This document shows, piece by piece, positions 59,294-64,000 of a DNA stretch of 64,000 nucleotides. Each line of letters starts with the position of its first letter. Position 1 is the first letter of the stretch. The position numbers and the translations under genes were made by a program. The stretch is taken from positions 1 through 64,000 of the forward strand of contig WHVD01000221.1 in the NCBI GenBank assembly GCA_015178975.1, read 5' to 3'. This stretch comes from Hysterangium stoloniferum. Lineage: Eukaryota; Basidiomycota; Agaricomycetes; Hysterangiales; Hysterangiaceae. The notes below the pieces were generated by a model. That model was not told the origin of the DNA and searched no databases. It saw only the letters and a program-made list of their open reading frames with translations.

Positions 59294-62200
59294 TCAGTTA
59301 CGCATGTGGGGTTGATGGTGGAAGAGAGCACGGGATTGATGCAGCTCACTGGGAAGGAGCGTCGATCGCTCCTTGCGACGGATATGAGTAGGAGCAGGGA
59401 AGTCTTCAGGAAGGCCCTGCTTTGGTCCATGAGAATAAAATAATTTGGGACGCCAAGCCTCTCGCTGGTCCATCTGAAGTATTAATAATTAGAATTGGCC
59501 AAAATAGTAATGCTAAATAACCTACAATCGAGCTGGACCGGAATTTATCAATAAGTGCCTCTTTGCCTCTGCGACCTTTGTTAGATAGCACACAGATAGG
59601 TTGCGGTGAAGACTCACTGATCTACAGCGTAACATATGTAAGTCATCAATTATCTGCACAGATAGAATAAGAACCTACAATTCGCATAGCTCATTCCCAA
59701 GACTTTCTCCGACGAGAAAAGATTCCTGAAAAGCCGGTTAATTTACTGCGGTGGAAATGCCACGAGACATACCATTTGGTTCCAAGTTTGGTTTTTGCAA
59801 AGTGAAGCAAGTCTTCTACATTTATAAAGTTCACAAAAGCTTGAATATACCGTCAGTGGTTTATTGAACAATTTGACGCTGATACGAGCGTACCATATCC
59901 AACATTACAACCATTTGTGAAATCCCTTGATAGCATATATCCATGAGACTATGTTTCACGGCAAATTATCCAATGAAATACGTACATCCTCAGGTACAAG
60001 AAATCGATTTTGCGAGGGCAGATATCATTGATGAAATCAATCAAGTTACGATCGCTCATCTTGTTCGGAATATTTTTAATCATAACCTAATAATGATCAA
60101 CAAGAGATAAGAAACAATATAATAAAGGGTGTAACATACTGTGGTCCTCGTCTCTTCGCCCCGTTCGATCTTTCCAATATCGATCTTGTTCCTCTCAGGC
60201 TGCATATCCTTTTCTCTCTCATTCACCATCTCGAGACCGAGGCCACCGTGGTTACGGGGATGACGAGGGCCTAGGGTACGGCGGGACATATGCATTTGTA
60301 ACAATGGAGAAGGTTCTGTCTGTTGGGGAGACGCCAGATATTGCTCGGTGGCATACACTTGCTCATTATGCGTCCACTGGATTTCCTCGGGGGGCATAGT
60401 CATGGGAGCAGAGTACGGTGACGGCAGGCACCTGCTTTCGAGCGGACTTTGCGGTGAAAAGGTCATTCGGCCGGCGCCGCCACAGGGACTCGGTGGTGGG
60501 AGGTCAAGGCGCCCAGCGATGGGGCTGTCAGTGTCGCTCGAAACAGAGATGCTACGGGGGCGGGGAGGCGCTGTGGGAGGAAGCTCTAGCATAGTACGTC
60601 CGACGGAATCGAAGTGATATATATTTGAGATTCGACGAGCATGGACATGCTGAGGGGGGGTTTTGACACGGGGATGGGGAGTAGGCGTGGGAGTATGAGC
60701 GGGTGACCGGGAGTGAGATCGAGAAGGAAATGCGTAATGAGCGTAAGGGTTGTTGCCGCTTTGAACGTAAAGCTGTGGGGCAGGCGACGATGTAGATAGA
60801 GATCTGGGGCGGTCACGGAGGTTCTTTTCCGATAGGGAGTGCTGGAGAGTAGGACGATCGCCAAGGTCGGCCTGCGACTGATTATCATTATCAAGTGATG
60901 GGCTGGACTCGAGCAAAGGCGACTCTTTTGAGGGAAAGGGGACATTCGAGGGGAGCGAAGGTTCGGAGGAAGGGGGGAATACACGTTCACCAGCAAGAGT
61001 CGGAACTGCAGTATCGCGCGATGTGAGATGAAGACGCACACCAAGAATAACGCGGTTGTTCAGAGCGTGGATCGCCGAGAGGGCATCGCGTGCATCGAAA
61101 TATTCGGCATGGAATGCCTGTACATAGGTTGAATTGTCAACGCATGAATTTCAAGTGAAGCACAAACCCTTGCTTGAGTTTCAACGTTGAATACACGGAG
61201 GTCTCCAAATGATGCAAGGACATTTTGGAGAGCGAGTGCGTCAAGTTCAACTTCCGGCCCAGCGAAAGAGGTACTGATGTGGAGTTCTCCATCGTTCTGA
61301 CTCACGAAATTTGACTGTCCTATAAGCTGTGAACGAAAAGAACAAAATGTGAACACAATTGTCAATACATTGCGACATGCACCTACGCTACGAAGATTTT
61401 TGGGAGAGATAAAGCGGGAAGTGAGTTGTACACCATCAAAAAAGGTGTGGGTGCTAATTTGCCGATGGGCGCGGATAGTATGGCGTAAATCGAAAAATGC
61501 CAAGACAATCTGGGATAAGGATCTTTGATCGGTAGAGCCAAATTAAGGTTAAATGACACTTACGGCACCATGATCGGGCTGAAAGCGGACGAAAATGCCT
61601 TTAAGGTCTCCACTAGCCTAGCGAGGAGGCAAATACGTTAATGATGCCGAGGATATAAGTGCGTGGGTATATGCGCACTGTAAATGCTTGTTTGAGAGTA
61701 TAAGAATCGACGGATTTTGGCACGTCAGATACCTAGTATGAAGATAGTGAGTACGGATCGTATAAGCACACATATATGCATATCATCGCAATGTGGAATG
61801 TTAACGCACAAAGAGGAAGCGGCTTGGTTGGGAAGACTCAAATCGGGGTTCGTGATGCGTGGAAAGGTGTCTTTGGCGGGCGGGGGAAACTGGGGACGGT
61901 AGCATAAAGTTGTCCTCGCTGTGTTCGGTAACAAAGCTGCCAAAGGAAGAGTTGTCATTGCGAGGACCGCATTGCTTCTGGGTGGTCTCCGAGCTATTCC
62001 AAGACGAAACGCGGGAGTAGTGTCGTTCTTGATCATAGCTAACAAAATTGAGACGGGGCTCGATGTTTACATCGACGCTATTTGAACGGGAGCTACAAGT
62101 ATCGGATGCGTCGGAGTTTGTAGTCCTTGTAGAGGCTGGGGTGAGAGGGGGTGTGAGGGGGAGTGCTGATTTAGAGGAGTTAGAAGTGACTTCGATATCG

Positions 62201-62425
62201 ATAGAACCAAGATTAGGTCGTGAAGAGGGAGTAGGGAATTTTATGGTATTAACACTCTCCGCGGTATATTTAGGGAGCCCTGGAGCGACCCAGAGGTCGT
62301 TGAGAGACGGGGAGTGAACACGTCGCTGCTGATGAAAGAGGGCGGGGATTAAGGGAATCGGAAGGGACGATAAATGGAACAAAAAGTATACTCACAGAGA
62401 GGGAAACAAACGGCTGAGTAGGCAT
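59294..62425 (-). CDS. Mei2-like RNA-binding protein
   Basis: Protein with a Mei2-type C-terminal RRM, here TTVMIKNIPNKMSDRNLIDF then TNGCNVGYAFVNF, at about 59500-60150. In S. pombe Mei2 binds RNA and drives the switch to meiosis. Two weaker RRM-like segments lie upstream, around 61400-61700 (KGIFVRFQPDHGAVVLAFFD) and 61030-61280. A long serine/proline-rich middle region carries tandem HTPTPTPHP-like stretches. The start MPTQPFVSLS is followed at once by an intron and QRRVHSPSLNDLWVAPG. It ends HHQPHMRN. Many short introns; exon borders in the middle were only partly resolved. Confidence 0.87.
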
Positions 62426-64000
62426 GACTGTTGCGATCGACGAAGAAGAAAGGTTATTTTAGTGGCGGTCGCCGCCGTCGGGGTCGTGCTTGTTGGTGGT
62501 GGTGGTGGAGAAGAGGAAGAAGAGGACTGCAGAGGTTGTTGGGGAGAATGAAGTTAGTACCTTCTGTGGCTTTATAGGGCGGAGATTCAGGACTGATCCG
62601 GAGACTTGGGATAGACTGGGCGCCTAGAAAGGCTTTGAATTATAATTCCGAGAAGCACCTTAACGAGGAATGAATTGACCTGAACTGATGGTCATATGCT
62701 GCAATGATTTCGGTAAACAAGAGCCCTCGATTACGCCACATATTCTGCACTTGTCGGGTAATTTCCTGACCCTTGACGGTGCAATTCAAGTGGAAGGATC
62801 GTCGCTCTATTGGTGAACTGCCAACTGCCTGTTGCATAACATGTCATTATTTTCGCCGTTGACGCCGACGTTGAAACGTTGGCCTAAAAGACAGTGATAT
62901 ATGGGCATCGGTGCTTCGCCTATTTCGACACAGCCAAAGTCGATATTTACTGATGGTTTCCTCTGAATCACCGTCTGTTATCACATATAGTACATACTCC
63001 CGTCCCACGTCATATATTATTATTATTAACTATTTTTGCTGTCGTGTGGCCGATCTCGGCCACACAAAGCGCTGCCAAGGCGAGAGAGCGGAGGAAGTAA
63101 GCATGACATAAGCCAAATAGACGCTCAATTCAAGCTTGCCCCCCCATTGGCTTGCAGGATAATGCACTCCACCTCCAGCATTTATATTCCCTACCATATC
63201 CATCCACTTCCTCTAAATACCTCATCTATGCGTGTTTCCGAATGATACGGTGAGAGATATCTTCAGATGGAACTTTTATACTATTCTTCATTTCCCTACT
63301 ATACACGGACTTTCCAACGGAGTTAGAGATCATATAACATCCCCACCTCCAGTAATAGCCTCAACGCATTCGGCATTCGGCTACCCCCCCTTCCGAGCCA
63401 TCAGTATTTACCTATTGTCCCACAGACGACGACCCATCCAATTACAACGCTTGTAACGCTTCCCCGACGCATCCGGATTCCTTCTCAATGGTCACCACTG
63501 CCACTATCACCTGCATCATCATTATTTGTAAACTCGACGATTAATGCCAGACACATCACTACTTATGTTCGCAAAAGAGCATTCTGTACTAACTAACCAT
63601 GCTTGAGGGTTGTCGATCAGTGGCTGTCCCAAATGTGTCCTTCAAGGTAGCACTTGACTGGTTTTGTTCCTTTCCTTTTTTTTTTTTGCAACCGCTGTGC
63701 GATTGGCATGTGGCCTTGCAACACGGAACTGAGCGGGGCAGTCAGCTTTGAAACGCCATTTGGCACAGCCATAGGCCCAAGGCGTATCCTCGAAGTTTGC
63801 CTAGCTACTGGACCCGTAATATTATAAGCGGACAGCGGGTCGATTCCAGACAACGTAAACGTTCAGATTTAGCGAGTGTCCAAGATGTCCAAGTCCGAGC
63901 CATTCTGAGCTATTAATATTATCTCTCGTGGGTAAAGGATGCACCTATGCATAAGTTAAGGTCCTGAAGAGTAGACGGCAGGTCACAAGTTAGTTAGCCC
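62426..64000. other. Upstream region of the Mei2-like gene
   Basis: No supported gene, RNA or repeat. Several AT-rich and pyrimidine-rich stretches. The frames present are short and look like chance. Confidence 0.45.

Noticed and set aside
63617..63853. Short minus-strand frame near the window end
   Set aside because: No recognisable motif, and it includes a homopolymer-derived lysine stretch.

Overview
This window is from a basidiomycete fungus, most likely an Agaricomycete (mushroom-type). The evidence is many short introns (about 50-60 bp), tiny exons, tightly packed genes on both strands, fungal-type Ty1/copia and Ty3/gypsy elements, and a gene set that includes Nar1, VMA4, a Mei2-like protein, an MscS channel with an EF-hand, and a Git3/cAMP-receptor-like GPCR. 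I cannot name the species.

Region 1 (1-23122) is a stack of nested retrotransposons. The main family, called Copia-A here, has 349-bp LTRs starting TGTTA and ending TAACA, and a gag-pol polyprotein of about 1,380 codons. Target-site duplications give the nesting order. A plus-strand copy (from 3506, 3' LTR 17879-18227) carries a 10-kb minus-strand insertion (4673-14759, TSD aatac). That insertion contains another copy and was then rearranged by an inversion (TSD tgtaa at 7255-7259 and its reverse complement at 9544-9548). A second, very small family, called TRIM-B here, has about 251-bp LTRs around a 66-67-bp interior that holds only a primer-binding site and a polypurine tract. Each TRIM-B LTR contains a tRNA-like unit with A box, B box, cloverleaf and a TTTT terminator. 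There are three full copies and three solo LTRs, all lodged in copia sequence. Every Copia-A LTR also carries a perfect seven-unit heat-shock element and an array of TGACAG/CAGCTG sites.

Region 2 (23123-28692) holds older repeats: two gypsy LTRs in inverted orientation, a truncated gypsy gag, an unrecognised repeat-associated reading frame, a decayed Copia-A fragment and a decayed gypsy-like LTR.

Region 3 (28693-62425) is gene-dense. In order: Dbf4/Dfp1 kinase regulator (+), secreted protein of unknown function (-), conserved basidiomycete-type protein (+), I9/Pbi2 proteinase inhibitor (-), MscS channel with EF-hand (-), class II fructose-bisphosphate aldolase (+), vacuolar-type amino-acid transporter (+), Nar1 (-), Tat-SF1/Cus2-like splicing factor (+), type II phosphatidylinositol 4-kinase (-), V-ATPase subunit E (+), GPCR (+), complex I PSST subunit (+) and a Mei2-like RNA-binding protein (-). 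These are mostly housekeeping genes and do not form an obvious pathway cluster. Several are head-to-head pairs with short shared promoters (MscS/FBA 226 bp, Nar1/Tat-SF1 270 bp, PI4K/VMA4 70 bp). Region 4 (62426-64000) shows no gene I can support.

The candidate new biology is the tRNA-carrying miniature LTR retrotransposon and its link to a Copia family with heat-shock elements. Both use the same half-tRNA primer site. TRIM-B copies appear to have driven rearrangements of their hosts.
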